The notes under the pieces: generated by a model
What the model saw: only the letters and a program-made list of their open reading frames with translations
The model's database searches: none
What the model was told of the DNA's origin: nothing
From: JADJMO01 sp016794445
GTDB taxonomy: Bacteria > Myxococcota_A > Polyangia > Polyangiales > JADJMO01
NCBI GenBank assembly: GCA_016794445.1
Contig: JAEUKC010000164.1
Location: 1-64,000 of the forward strand
Direction: 5' to 3'
Length of the DNA stretch: 64,000 nucleotides
Shown here: piece by piece, positions 25,277 to 35,000 of the stretch
Layout: every line of letters begins with the position of its first letter
Numbering within the stretch: position 1 is the stretch's first letter
Translations under genes and position numbers: made by a program

Positions 25277-26230
25277 ATGTCGTCGCCCGAGGATTCGCGC
25301 AAGTTGTTCGTGGCTGGTCTGCCCGACACCATCTCTGAAGACATCCTTCGCCAGCTGTTCGAAGCGACAGGCGGCACTGTCGTCAACGTCAGCCTACCGA
25401 AGGACCGCGCCACCGGGCGGCCGCGTGGGTTCGGCTTCGTGACCATGGCAACCGACGCCGAAGCGAGCGCAGCACGCGACTCGTTGAACGGCTCCATGCA
25501 GGCTGGCAGCTCCATCAGCGTCCGGCCTTTCCAGGCCGAACCGCCCAAGCGCGAAGGCGGGATGGGCGGACCAGGGGGTGGCCCGGGCGGTGGCGGCGGC
25601 GGGCGTCCCGCGCCGAGCCCCGACTCGACCCTCTACGTCGGCAACCTCCCCTACGACGCGAGCCAGGAGGAGCTCGAGGCGCTCATCTCGGGCGCGGGTG
25701 CAGGTCCCGTGGTGCGCATCCACCTCCCGACCGATCCCGACGGCCGCAAGCGCGGCTTCGGCTTCGTCACCCTGTCGTCGGCCGAGAGCGCGAACGCCGC
25801 GCTCGAGGCGCTCAAGGGCGCGGACCTCCGCGGCCGTCCGCTGCACATCAACATCGCCCACCCGAAGGGCGACCGCCCTGCCGGCGGGCCCGGCGGCTTC
25901 GCAGGGGGCGGAGGTGGCGGAGGTGGCTACGGCGGCGGCGGCGGTGGCGGCGGCTACAGCGGCGGCGGTGGTGGCGGCTACAGCGGCGGCGGCGGTGGCG
26001 GTGGCTACCGGGGCGGCGGGGGCGGCGGCGGCGGTGACCACAGCGGCCCGCCCCGTGACTTCGGCAGCGGCCCGCGTCGGGTCGGCGCGGGGGGCGGCGG
26101 TCCGGCCGGCGCCAACCGTGACGGCGGTCCGAGCCGCGGGTTCGGCGAGTCCGAAGGCCGTCGTCGGCGCATGGAGCGCGACCGCGACCGCGAGCGTCGC
26201 CTCGACGGTGGGGACGACGACGACGATTGA
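25277..26230 (+). CDS. Tandem-RRM RNA-binding protein with glycine-rich C-terminus
   Basis: This 317-residue protein has two RNA recognition motifs. RRM1 (about 9-86) has RNP2 LFVAGL and RNP1 RGFGFVTM. RRM2 (about 118-196) has LYVGNL and RGFGFVTL. The C-terminus from about residue 200 is almost pure Gly with scattered Tyr, Ser and Arg (GGYGG, GGYSGG, GGYRGG units), ending in an RDRERR stretch and an acidic DDDDD tail. Most bacterial RRM proteins are single-domain with short Gly-rich tails, so this organisation is unusual and resembles eukaryotic hnRNP proteins. GGAGG lies 13 bases before the ATG. Cold-response or mRNA-binding roles are inferred from relatives only. Confidence 0.88.
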   Translation: MSSPEDSRKLFVAGLPDTISEDILRQLFEATGGTVVNVSLPKDRATGRPRGFGFVTMATDAEASAARDSLNGSMQAGSSISVRPFQAEPPKREGGMGGPGGGPGGGGGGRPAPSPDSTLYVGNLPYDASQEELEALISGAGAGPVVRIHLPTDPDGRKRGFGFVTLSSAESANAALEALKGADLRGRPLHINIAHPKGDRPAGGPGGFAGGGGGGGGYGGGGGGGGYSGGGGGGYSGGGGGGGYRGGGGGGGGDHSGPPRDFGSGPRRVGAGGGGPAGANRDGGPSRGFGESEGRRRRMERDRDRERRLDGGDDDDD

Positions 26231-26274
26231 GCGGGTCGCGGGGCTGTCACTCGCCCCGCTCGCCCTCCGTCTTT
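26229..26274 (+). terminator. Hairpin and T-rich run after the RRM gene
   Basis: Overlapping the stop codon, GAGCGGG pairs with CCCGCTC, with an inner GGGG/CCCC helix. GTCTTT follows a few bases later. The structure can act as an intrinsic terminator between the RRM gene and rpmG, but the T run is short. Confidence 0.45.
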
Positions 26275-26300
26275 CGCCGCGATCCGTCGAGCACCTCGGC

Positions 26301-26329
26301 TTGACGGACGCACCACAGAGTTCTACGGT
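26301..26329 (+). promoter_or_regulatory. Candidate sigma-70-type promoter for rpmG
   Basis: TTGACG (26301-26306) and TACGGT (26324-26329) are separated by 17 bp, about 65 bp before the rpmG start codon. The -35 box matches five of six consensus bases and the -10 box is weak. It lies behind a hairpin that may end the upstream transcript. Confidence 0.4.
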
Positions 26330-26394
26330 TTCGACCCCGCTCATCACGGCAATCGCCCGGACGAAGCACCTCGCCGGCGACCTCGGAGACGACC

Positions 26395-26556
26395 ATGCGT
26401 GACATCATCAAGCTCAGCTGCGCCAACTGCCAACGCTCGAACTACCACACGACCAAGAACAAGCGCACGATGAGCGAGAAGTTCGAGATCAAGAAGTTCT
26501 GCCCCGCGTGCCGGGCTCATCACCCGCACAAAGAAGGCAAGATCTCGAAGGGCTGA
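26395..26556 (+). CDS. rpmG: 50S ribosomal protein L33
   Basis: This 53-residue protein is a component of the large ribosomal subunit. It reads MRDIIKLSCANCQRSNYHTT, then NKRTMSEKFEIKKFCPACRA and a basic end, a full match to bacterial L33. Both CxxC pairs are present (CANC, CPAC), so it is the zinc-binding (C+) form. GGAG lies ten bases upstream of the ATG. It has its own probable promoter and a strong terminator downstream, so it appears monocistronic. In many genomes rpmG is next to secE or tufB, but neither is present here. Confidence 0.93.
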   Translation: MRDIIKLSCANCQRSNYHTTKNKRTMSEKFEIKKFCPACRAHHPHKEGKISKG

Positions 26557-26624
26557 GCGTTCGCGTCCGCGCGAACGACCTTCCCGATCTCGAGCGGAGC
26601 GTGCGTGCTTCGCTCGACGAGACC

Positions 26625-26665
26625 ACGCCCCGACGGCTCGATGCCGCGGGGCGTTTGGTGCTTTT
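26625..26665 (+). terminator. Intrinsic terminator downstream of rpmG
   Basis: ACGCCCCG pairs perfectly with CGGGGCGT (8 bp). An inner CGGC/GCCG helix and a five-base loop complete the hairpin. TTGGTGCTTTT follows on the + strand. This is the clearest intrinsic terminator on the + strand in the window. It stops just before the end of the convergent CoA-transferase gene. Confidence 0.75.
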
Positions 26666-26667
26666 GA

Positions 26668-27822
26668 CTACCGGACGACGTTGCCCGAGACGAGCGCGTC
26701 GATCTCCTCCGCGGAGAACCCTCCCTCCCCGAGGATGGTGCGCGTGTGCTCCCCCATCGCCGGCGCCGGCGCCTCGGCGGGTGGCGCGACCGGCAGGCGC
26801 ACCTGGGTGCTCTCGCCCCACGGTGTCGATTGCTTGTGCAGGATGCCCCGCGCGACGAGGTGCGGATCGCTCGCGAGCTCGTGCGGTTCGAGGACGGGCT
26901 CGAGGCAGCAGTCGCGCTCGGCGCCGAACGCGGCCCACTCGTCGCGGGTGCGGGTCGCGAACACCTCGGTGAGACGCGCGCGCAACGCGGGCTGGTGTGC
27001 CCCCGGCATCATCGCGGTCATGTCGAGATCGAGCCCCGCGCCGTCGCAGAACGACTTCCAGAACTTGGGCTCGAGGGCGCCCAGCGAGACCCAGCGGCCG
27101 TCCTTGGTGGCGTAGGTCGCGTAGGGGGCGATGCCGCCGGTCAGCGCCTCTCCCCCGCGCACCGCGGTGCCGTTCACCGCGATGGCCCCGAGCTGCGCCA
27201 TCGCGAAGGGCAGCGTGCCCTCGCTCATCGCGATGTCGACCACCGCGCCCTGCCCCGTCGCCTCCCGCGCCCGCAGGGCGCCGAGCAAGCCGATGACCGC
27301 CCAGAGCCCGCCCGCGACGTCGGCGAGCTGGAAGCCAGGCGGCTGGGGCGGTCCGCTCTCGGGACCGGTGAGCCCGAGAACGCCGGAGCGCGCGAGGTAG
27401 TTCAGGTCGTGGCCGGCGCGATGCGCGAGCGGCCCCGTCTGCCCGTAGCCGGTGATGGCCGCGACGACGAGGTGCGGAAACTCGGTGCGCAGCCGCGCGT
27501 GCGAGAGGCCGAGGCGATCGAGCACGCCAGGACGGAACTGCTCGACGAGCACGTCGTAGCGGGGCAGGAGGCGCTCGAGCGTGGCGCGCCCCTCGGGCCG
27601 CTTGAGGTCGAGGACCATCGAGCGCTTGCCGCGGTTGAGCGCGAGGAACGCCGCGTTCTGGTCGCCGAGCTGCGGGGGCATGTGGCGCAGGTAGTCGCCG
27701 CCGTGGGGGTCTTCGATCTTGTCGACGCTGGCGCCCATGTCGGCGAGCACCAGGGTCGCGAAGGGGCCCGGGAGCAGCCGGGTGAGATCGAGCACACGTA
27801 CGCCTTCGAGCGGTCGCTGCAT
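26668..27822 (-). CDS. CaiB/BaiF (class III) CoA-transferase, AMACR-like
   Basis: This 384-residue protein has the family N-terminus LEGVRVLDLTRLLPGPFATL, followed by LADMGASVDKIEDPHGGDYL, DLKRPEG and ITGYGQTGPLAHRAGHDLNY. Asp139 in GHDLNY is the conserved catalytic Asp. The phrase 'GHD(L/I)NYLA.SGVLGL' is characteristic of alpha-methylacyl-CoA racemases, so racemisation of 2-methyl acyl-CoA, or CoA transfer in lipid catabolism, is likely. Start ATG 27822 fits the family N-terminus; an ATG six codons upstream is less likely. The SCP2 gene lies upstream on the same strand but is separated by a terminator. Confidence 0.85.
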   Translation of the reverse strand: MQRPLEGVRVLDLTRLLPGPFATLVLADMGASVDKIEDPHGGDYLRHMPPQLGDQNAAFLALNRGKRSMVLDLKRPEGRATLERLLPRYDVLVEQFRPGVLDRLGLSHARLRTEFPHLVVAAITGYGQTGPLAHRAGHDLNYLARSGVLGLTGPESGPPQPPGFQLADVAGGLWAVIGLLGALRAREATGQGAVVDIAMSEGTLPFAMAQLGAIAVNGTAVRGGEALTGGIAPYATYATKDGRWVSLGALEPKFWKSFCDGAGLDLDMTAMMPGAHQPALRARLTEVFATRTRDEWAAFGAERDCCLEPVLEPHELASDPHLVARGILHKQSTPWGESTQVRLPVAPPAEAPAPAMGEHTRTILGEGGFSAEEIDALVSGNVVR

Positions 27823-27860
27823 GGGCGAACGATGCGGCACCTCGCGCGGCGCGGCGAGTC

Positions 27861-27894
27861 AAAAAGCAGCGAGGCCACCCCTCGGGGCGGCCTC
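27861..27894 (-). terminator. Intrinsic terminator downstream of the SCP2 gene
   Basis: On the - strand, GAGGCC and CCCC pair with GGGG and GGCCTC in one long hairpin (27871-27894). It is followed by GCTGCTTTTT (T run at 27861-27865). A second perfect palindrome, GGCTACGCGCGCGTAGCC (27903-27920), lies between it and the SCP2 stop. Together they should end the SCP2 transcript before the CoA-transferase gene. Confidence 0.72.
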
Positions 27895-27927
27895 GTCGCG
27901 GTGGCTACGCGCGCGTAGCCGGCGTGA

Positions 27928-28272
27928 TCACTTGGCGAGATCGAACAGCTTCTGGAGCTTCATGGCGAGCATCTGGTTGCCCTTGACCTTGAGCTTGCCC
28001 GCGAAGAAGAGCTGCATGCCGTTGGCCTGGGGGTTCTCGACGAGCTTCTGGAAGTCGTCGGCCGCGATGTCGATCGTGCACTCGGCGGTGGCGATCTCAC
28101 CGGCCACACAGGACGGGCCACCGTTCTTGGTGGTGTTGATCGTCCACTTGCCACCCGCGTCGCCGCCGATGTTCATCTGGAAGACGTGGCCGATCTCCGC
28201 GGCCTTGTCCGGCTGCTTGGCGATGGCGGCGGGGAGCTGGTTGTTGAACAGATCCTGGATGTCGACAGCCAT
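27928..28272 (-). CDS. SCP2 sterol-carrier-like protein
   Basis: This 114-residue single-domain protein matches the SCP2 fold. It has VFQMNIGGDAGGKWTINTT, ECTIDIAADDFQKLVENPQA and MQLFFAGKLKVKGNQMLAMK, the last being the characteristic 'F..G.lki.Gd..la..l..l' end. SCP2 proteins bind lipids or acyl-CoA. A GGAGG ribosome site precedes ATG 28272, so this start is chosen over one four codons upstream. It is divergent to hisD, and its transcript ends at two strong hairpins. Confidence 0.85.
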   Translation of the reverse strand: MAVDIQDLFNNQLPAAIAKQPDKAAEIGHVFQMNIGGDAGGKWTINTTKNGGPSCVAGEIATAECTIDIAADDFQKLVENPQANGMQLFFAGKLKVKGNQMLAMKLQKLFDLAK

Positions 28273-28435
28273 GGAGTCCTCCACACGAATTGACTCGTCG
28301 CTCCCGGACCGTCTCTGTCCGGTCCTCCGCGACGGAGATTGATACTGAATGACGATTCAGTCGGAGGGGGTACCACCACCGGCCGAGGATCACAACGGTC
28401 GACGCACGGCGGCCGGATGGCTAGGTCCAGCGCCC

Positions 28436-29722
28436 ATGCTGAAGCTCGCACGACAGGGCGATCCGGGGTTCGCGGGGGTCGTGCGGGCCCTCGAGACCCG
28501 CGGGGACGAGGACCTCGGGGCCGTCGAAGCGGCGGTCCGCGGCATCCTCGACGACGTCCGCACGCGGGGCGACGAGGGCGTGCTGGACGCCTGCGCGCGC
28601 TTCGAGCACCGCCGGCCCTCTCCGCTCGTCCGTACCTTCGACGGCGAGGCCGCGCTCGCCCGCCTCGAGCCCACCGCCCGCGAGGCGCTCCGGTTCGCGG
28701 CCGCGCGCATCCGCGCGTTCCACGAGCGCCAGTGGTCGGACGAGTCGTTCGTCTACGCGGACGGCGGCGCGCGGCTCGGCACACGGGTCCGCCCTCTGCG
28801 GCGGGCGGGGGTCTACGCCCCCGGGGGCAAGGCCCGCTACCCGTCCTCGGTGCTCATGGCCGCGATCCCCGCGCAGGTCGCCGGCGTGCGCGAGATCCTC
28901 GTCGCAACACCACTGAGCGGCGACGCAGGCGACGACGCGCTCCTCGCCGCCGCGCACCTCGCGGGCGTCGAGCGCGTCCTCGACGCGGGCGGCGCGCAGG
29001 CCATCGGCGCGCTCGCCTATGGCACCGCGAGCGTCCCGCGGGTCGACATCGTCGTCGGCCCGGGCAACATCTACGTCGCGTGCGCCAAGAAGCTCGTCTC
29101 GGGCCACGTGAAGATCGACGGCATCGCCGGCCCGAGCGAGATCCTCGTGGTCGCCGACGACAGCGCCGACGCGCGGGTGGTCGCCGCCGACCTCCTGTCG
29201 CAGGCCGAGCACGACGAGGCGGCGTACCCGCTCTTGCTCACCGACTCCGAGGCGCTCGCCCAGGCGGTCGTCGCAGAGGTCGAGGTGCAGCTCGCGAGCC
29301 TGCCGCGCGTCGCGATCGCGCGCCCGTCGGTCGACCGGCAGGGGTATGTGCTCGTGGTCCAGGGCCGCGACGCGCTCGCGGAGATCGCGGATCGACTCGC
29401 GGCCGAGCACCTGGCGCTGCACGTACGCGAGCCTCACGCGCTGCTCGATCGCATCACGGCCGCGGGCGCCGCGTTCATCGGGAGCAACACGCCAGAGGCG
29501 GTCGGTGACTACGTCGCGGGTCCCTCCCACGTGTTGCCGACGGGCGGCGCGGTCCGCTTCGGGGCGCCCCTCGGCGTCTACGACTTCGTCTCGCGCACGA
29601 GCCTCGTCGAGTACGACCAGGCCACCCTCGCCGCCCAGGCCGACGCGGTCTGCGCCCTCGCGCGACTCGAAGGCCTCGAGGCCCACGCCCGTGCGGTCGA
29701 GGTGCGCGTCGGCCGGCGCTGA
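28436..29722 (+). CDS. hisD: Histidinol dehydrogenase
   Basis: This 428-residue enzyme performs the last two steps of histidine synthesis (L-histidinol to L-histidine, NAD+, zinc). It has the family blocks RAGVYAPGGKARYPSSVLMA, DAGGAQAIGALAYGT, VDIVVGPGNIYVACAKK, IDGIAGPSEILVVADD and SQAEHDEAAYPLL (catalytic Glu-His). The end carries GPSHVLPTGG and RFGAPLGVYDF. The length is standard. ATG 28436 matches the family N-terminus; an upstream ATG at 28349 adds 29 residues unlike the family. No other his genes are adjacent, so the histidine operon is dispersed. It is convergent with the phosphorylase gene (10 bp). Confidence 0.93.
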   Translation: MLKLARQGDPGFAGVVRALETRGDEDLGAVEAAVRGILDDVRTRGDEGVLDACARFEHRRPSPLVRTFDGEAALARLEPTAREALRFAAARIRAFHERQWSDESFVYADGGARLGTRVRPLRRAGVYAPGGKARYPSSVLMAAIPAQVAGVREILVATPLSGDAGDDALLAAAHLAGVERVLDAGGAQAIGALAYGTASVPRVDIVVGPGNIYVACAKKLVSGHVKIDGIAGPSEILVVADDSADARVVAADLLSQAEHDEAAYPLLLTDSEALAQAVVAEVEVQLASLPRVAIARPSVDRQGYVLVVQGRDALAEIADRLAAEHLALHVREPHALLDRITAAGAAFIGSNTPEAVGDYVAGPSHVLPTGGAVRFGAPLGVYDFVSRTSLVEYDQATLAAQADAVCALARLEGLEAHARAVEVRVGRR

Positions 29723-29732
29723 CCGGCGCTGG

Positions 29733-31043
29733 TCAGCGAACGGTCTCGAGGATCAGGGTCCGCGCGGGTGGAGCGTGGTCGTCGATGCGGAACGCGCCCT
29801 CGACGCGGGCGCGCACGAGCGCCACGTCGGACGGCTTGGCCACGTGCAGATCGACGAGCGGATCGCCGACGGTGACCGCCGTGCCGCGCACCGCGCGCAG
29901 GACGAGCCCGACACGCGGATCGACCGGCTGCTCGGCGCGCGAGCGACCGGCGCCGAGCGCGACGGCCGCGAGCCCGAGCGCCAGCGGATCGACGTCGACG
30001 ACGAACCCCGCGCGTGGCGCCGCGAGGGTGACGACGTGCGGCGCCGAGGGCAGGAGCTCGAGATCGGTCGTCACGCGCCGGTCACCGTGCTGCGCCTCGA
30101 TCATGCGCCCGAAGCGGTCGAGCGCCTCGCCGGAGGCGATCTTCGCGCGCGCGAGCGCCCGGCCGGCGGCCTCGTCCGCGGCGACCTTCCCGAGCACCAG
30201 CATCTCGGCGGCGAGGGCGAGCGTGATCTCGACCAGATCGGCGGGACCGCCGCCCTGCAGCACCTCGATCGCCTCGCGCGTCTCGAGCGCGTTGCCGACG
30301 GTCAGGCCGAGGGGGTGATCCATGTCGGTGAGCAGCGCGCACACCCCCTTGCCACCGCGCTTGGCGACCGCGACCAGCGACTGCGCGAGCGCCCGCGCCC
30401 GGCCGAGATCCTTCATGAACGCGCCGCGGCCGACCTTCACGTCGAGCACGAGGGCGTCGATCCCCTCGGCGAGCTTCTTCGACAGGATGGACGCGGTGAT
30501 GAGGGGGATGGACTCCACCGTCGCCGTGACGTCGCGCAGCGCGTAGATCCGCTTGTCCGCCGGGGCGATCTCCTTGGTCTGCCCGATCATGCAGGTGCCG
30601 ACGTCGCGGACGATGCGGCGGTAGTCGTCGACCGAGAGATCGACGCGGAACCCCGGGATGGACTCGAGCTTGTCGAGCGTGCCGCCGGTGTGACCGAGGC
30701 CGCGGCCGCTCACCATCGGGACGGGCACGCCACACGCGGCCACGAGCGGGGCCAGCGCGAGGCTCACCTTGTCCCCGACGCCGCCCGTCGAGTGCTTGTC
30801 GACCTTGACGCCAGGCTGATCGGACAGATCGAGCACGGTGCCGCTCGCGAGCATGGCGTCGGTCAGCTCGAGGGTCTCCCGCTCGTCGAGCCCGCGGAGG
30901 AACGCCGCCATCAGCCACGCCGACATCTGGTAGTCGGCGAGCTCGCCGGAGCCGAGCCCGGCGATCAGCCGCTGGATGTCCCCGGGCTCGTGGGCCCGAC
31001 CGTCACGCTTGTCCCCGAGCAGCTCGACGAAGCTCCGCGCCAT
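29733..31043 (-). CDS. Pyrimidine-nucleoside/thymidine phosphorylase
   Basis: This 436-residue enzyme cleaves thymidine and/or uridine with phosphate in nucleoside salvage. Visible features are KHSTGGVGDK (83-92), the family signature SGRGLGHTGGTLDKLES (112-128), MIGQTKEIAPADKRIYALRD, LDVKVGRGAFMKD and a C-terminal beta-alpha domain. Length fits DeoA/Pdp proteins (about 435). Whether it prefers thymidine or is broad cannot be told. ATG 31043 opens with MARSFVELLGDKRDG; longer extensions are not coding-like. It is divergent to gpsA with only 23 bp between the start codons, so each promoter must lie in the other gene's coding region. Confidence 0.92.
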   Translation of the reverse strand: MARSFVELLGDKRDGRAHEPGDIQRLIAGLGSGELADYQMSAWLMAAFLRGLDERETLELTDAMLASGTVLDLSDQPGVKVDKHSTGGVGDKVSLALAPLVAACGVPVPMVSGRGLGHTGGTLDKLESIPGFRVDLSVDDYRRIVRDVGTCMIGQTKEIAPADKRIYALRDVTATVESIPLITASILSKKLAEGIDALVLDVKVGRGAFMKDLGRARALAQSLVAVAKRGGKGVCALLTDMDHPLGLTVGNALETREAIEVLQGGGPADLVEITLALAAEMLVLGKVAADEAAGRALARAKIASGEALDRFGRMIEAQHGDRRVTTDLELLPSAPHVVTLAAPRAGFVVDVDPLALGLAAVALGAGRSRAEQPVDPRVGLVLRAVRGTAVTVGDPLVDLHVAKPSDVALVRARVEGAFRIDDHAPPARTLILETVR

Positions 31044-31066
31044 TCGTTCCGTGTACCATGCGGGCC

Positions 31067-32068
31067 ATGGCACACGCAGCGGTGATCGGCGGTGGTTCGT
31101 GGGGTACGGCGCTCGCCCGGGTGCTGGCGGACAAGGGCGAGGAGGTCCGCCTCTGGTGCAAGCGCCCCGAGGACGCCGAGGAGATCGAGCGCACGCGCAC
31201 CAACGCACGCTACCTGCCCGGGGTGTCGCTGCCGCCCAGCCTGCGGGCCACGGCCGACGTGCGCGAGTCGCTGGTCGGAGCCAGCATCGTCGTGCTGGTC
31301 GTCCCCTCCCACGTGCTCCGTGAGGTGACCAAGGAGCTGGTCGCGGTCGGCATCCCCGACGAGGCGCCGATCGTCAGCGCCACCAAGGGAATCGAGAACG
31401 AGTCGTTGATGCTCATGAGCGAGGTGCTCGAGGACGTGATCCCGCCGCTCCAGCACCGGAACCTCGCGTATCTGAGCGGGCCTTCGTTCGCGCGGGAGGT
31501 CGTCAGGGGCATGGCCACCGCGATCGTGATCGCGAGCCGCAACGAGCAGATGTGCCACCAGCTGATCCACCGCTTCTCCAGCGCCCGCCTGCGCGCCTAC
31601 GCCAACAGCGACGTGGTCGGCGTCGAGATGGGCGGCGCGCTCAAGAACGTGATCGCCATCGCGGCCGGCGCGGTCGACGGACTCGGACTCGGTCACAATG
31701 CGCGCGCCGCCGTGATCACCCGGGGCCTCGCCGAGATCGCCCGGCTCGCCATGGTGAAGGGCGGGAGCGCGCTGACGCTGGCGGGCCTCTCCGGCATGGG
31801 AGACCTCGTACTCACGTGCACTGGCGAGGCCTCGCGTAACCGCACGGTGGGCTACGAGCTCGGGCGCGGTCGCAAGCTCGCCGACGTGCTCGGCAGCATG
31901 ACCCAGGTGGCCGAGGGCGTGCGCACCACCAAGAGCGCCAAGGAGCTCGGAGAGAAGCTCGGCGTCGAGCTGCCCATCACCCAGGAGGTGTACCGCGTGC
32001 TCTACGAGGACAAGCCCGTGGCCGAGGCGGTGAACCAGCTCATGACCCGCGCGCTCAGCTGGGAGTGA
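31067..32068 (+). CDS. gpsA: NAD(P)-dependent glycerol-3-phosphate dehydrogenase
   Basis: This 333-residue enzyme reduces dihydroxyacetone phosphate to sn-glycerol 3-phosphate for phospholipids. The dinucleotide motif AVIGGGSWGTALA opens the protein. Next come SATKGIE, YLSGPSFAREV, the catalytic-lysine block VEMGGALKNVIAIAAG, GHNARAAVITRGLAEI and LTCTGEASRNR, all typical. The length is standard. ATG 31067 gives the usual N-terminus (an ATG three codons earlier is possible). Its last 14 bp overlap the 3' end of the convergent MYXO-CTERM-like gene. Confidence 0.94.
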   Translation: MAHAAVIGGGSWGTALARVLADKGEEVRLWCKRPEDAEEIERTRTNARYLPGVSLPPSLRATADVRESLVGASIVVLVVPSHVLREVTKELVAVGIPDEAPIVSATKGIENESLMLMSEVLEDVIPPLQHRNLAYLSGPSFAREVVRGMATAIVIASRNEQMCHQLIHRFSSARLRAYANSDVVGVEMGGALKNVIAIAAGAVDGLGLGHNARAAVITRGLAEIARLAMVKGGSALTLAGLSGMGDLVLTCTGEASRNRTVGYELGRGRKLADVLGSMTQVAEGVRTTKSAKELGEKLGVELPITQEVYRVLYEDKPVAEAVNQLMTRALSWE

Positions 32069-35000
32069 GCCGTCGCCTTCGGCGTTGCATCCCCCCGAGA
32101 GCAAGGACGAGTCCGAACAGCCCGACGGCTTCGTCAGCCCCGCGACCCGTCACCCCGCAGCCTCCGCCGCTGTCGGGCGGGGGGGTGTCGATCGACTGGC
32201 ACTTCCCACTCGCCACGTCGCAGGCGAAACCAGGCTGGCAATCATCCGTCGTCGCGCAGCTGTCCTTGCACGTGCCGCTGGTGTTGCATCGGTAAGGCAG
32301 GCAGGGCTTCGTCGTGCCGTCCTCGGCCACCGAGGACAGGCCATCGCCGCTGCACTTGGCGGTCTTCGGCTTGCAGGCGTCGCCCTGGCACACGTAGCCC
32401 TTGATGCAGTCGTCGTCGGTGCTGCACTTGGTCTTGCAAGCGGCGCCGTCCGTGGTGCAGGCAAACCCGCCGCAAGGCGTCGTCTCGGCGGCAGGGCAGG
32501 CGCCCTTGCCGTCGCACCGGCCTCCGCTGGTCGCCGTGCCATCCTTGCAGGTGGTGGCACGACAGACGACGTCCGTTCCGACGAAGCCGAGGCAGGCCTT
32601 GCGATCGGCACCGTCGCACTGGCTCTCGCTGCACACGTTGCCCGGGTCCTTGCTGCAAGCCGCACGGGTGCCGTGAGGCGCTCCCTTCACGGGAATGCAC
32701 TTGCCCTTGCGGCTCGTGGTGGCGTCGGGGATGTCGCACGCCTCGCACTGACCATCGCACGCCGCGTCGCAGCAGACGCCGTCTGCGCAGAAGCCCGATC
32801 CGCAATCGAGCCCGCCCTTGCTCGCGTCGCAGACCGAACCATTGGTGGTGAGGCACGTGCCTTCCTTGCCGGGGTATCCACACGTGGTGCCCGCAGCGCA
32901 AGTCGCGCTGCCGCAGCAGAACCCATCGACGCAGCTGAGGGGCGCGACGCAACCCGTCGGGCCGGTGCAAGGCTTCCCGAGACCTGGGGCCACCTTGCAG
33001 GCGCCGGCCTCGCAGACGTAGCCCGACGCGCAATCGGTGTTGAGCGTGCACGTGGTTTTGCAGGACTTGAGGTCGCAAGCGTAGGCGCCGCAACCAACAG
33101 GCTTGTCCGTGCACTTACCGAGGCCATCACACAGCGACTCCTTGGTCGCGATACCGGAGGCGCAAGCGTCCTTGCTGCACTTGGTCGAGCTCGACACGTA
33201 GTGACAGGCGAGCGGGTCGACACCGTTGCACACCTGCGCGCTGCACTCCGTGCCCACGGTGCACGCCGCCCGTCCACCGACGGGCGCGCCCGCCGCCGCC
33301 GAACAAGTCCCCACCTTTCCGGCGAGGTTACACGCTGCGCACTGGCCAGCGCAGGCGGTGTCGCAGCACACTCCATCCACGCACTGACCGCTGGCGCACT
33401 CGGTACCGACCGAGCAACCGACGCCGTTCTTCTTCACGCAGGTGCCGATCTTGCCCGGTGCGGTGCAGGTCCTGGTGCCGCTGCAGCCCACGGTGTCGCA
33501 ACAGACGGACTCCTCGCAGGCACCGCTCGCGCAATCGCCGGGGTAGGCGGTGTTGCAGGACGCGGCCAGAGGCAAGGGGGCGAAGACCTCGGAAGCCATG
33601 ATGGCGTTCGACGCAAGAGCTCCTACAGCGATGGCGCGGCCGTCGTCCAAGCTGACAATCGCAGTGTTGCCGCGCGGTGCGGCAAGCGGACTCGCGGCCA
33701 GCCAGACGTCTCGGGCGGGGTCGTAGACTTCCACCGACGAATCCAGTGTCCCAGCCGAACCACCAGCAACGAGAACGCGCTTGGTGCCCGTCAGCAAGCC
33801 ACCACTGGACACGTGGGGCTTTGCAACCGACGCGACCGTCTTCCAGCCGACCCCCAGCTCGAAGAGGTGCACGGCCGTCGGCGCCAGGTATCCGCCGACG
33901 ACGAGGGCTCTGGTCGAGTCAAGGACGACAGGCTGGTTGTCGTGATAGGGCGCTGGCGCGCCCACGGACGCGAACGTACTACCGTTCCATACCTCTGCAG
34001 ACGAGTCGCCACCGCCCATCACCAGCACCGAAGTCCCCAGCAATCCCATGCTGGGCAGCTCGCGTGCGGCCACCATCGAGCCAGTGGCTGTCCAAGTGTT
34101 GGTAGACCCCGTGTACGTATAGGCGGTCTTCGCTTTGGCTGCGCCGAAGTAACGTCCACCAACCGCGAGGGCCCGGCCATCGGTGAGACCAATGAGGCCT
34201 GGGTTCTGCCGCACCTCAGGCGGTGCTGCGACCGTCGTCCTCAAATTGCTGCCCCACACACTCGTGTAGGCGTAGCTGGCTGGTGGACTGAAGAGGTCGC
34301 CGAAGAAGCCGTCGACCATCAGGAGCTTGTCGCCGGCGATGCGCGCTGCTGCGTTTCTGCCGTTTGCAACCGACTGGTAGCCTCCTTCCCAGCCACTTCC
34401 TGTCCACCGATAGAGGTTTGCAGAATTGTCGGCGAGCATCGGCACGCCCGTGGAGAACTTCTCCAGGAAGGGTGGGGTGCTGATGTAGTTCGTGCCGCTC
34501 CAGGCGATCGGCGCGCTCCACGCGGGATCCACGACCACCGGAAACACAAGGCCTGTCGGATCGAGCGAAAGGCTCAAGTCGGCGGTTGCTCCTCGAGCCT
34601 CCAAGGTCACTTGGACGGGTCGCCGGGTTCCTTGGGCGTCCGTGGCCGTCGGGGGCGCAGCCACGAAGACAACCTCGCCCTCGGAGTCGACAGCTTCGAT
34701 CGCTCCACGACGCAGCCTGAACCCAGCAACTCCCCCACTCCCCACGAGTCGGTATCGTTGTTTGGTTGCGGCGCGTGAGGAGCGAAGAATCCGATACTCC
34801 TCCACCAACGTGGGCGTGTTCAACCAGGCAAAATCAATGTCTGCCCCACGCGAGACTCGTCCGTACCGGACGGGTACGACCGAACTCAGCTCGGCTCCGA
34901 TGGCAGCGACCCGCAGGCTCGACTTTCCCGCCTGGAGCACGAGTGTGTGTGCACCGACCTCGGGCAGCACGACTTGGAGAGGACCAGATTGCCCTCGTGC

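Noticed and set aside
25900..26040. Tandem GGC-rich DNA repeat, possible CRISPR or minisatellite
   Set aside because: It encodes the glycine-rich tail of the RRM protein; there are no palindromic repeats with unique spacers.
27719..28342. Open frame on the + strand between the CoA-transferase and hisD
   Set aside because: It runs antisense through the SCP2 gene and its terminator; no domain or ribosome site is visible.
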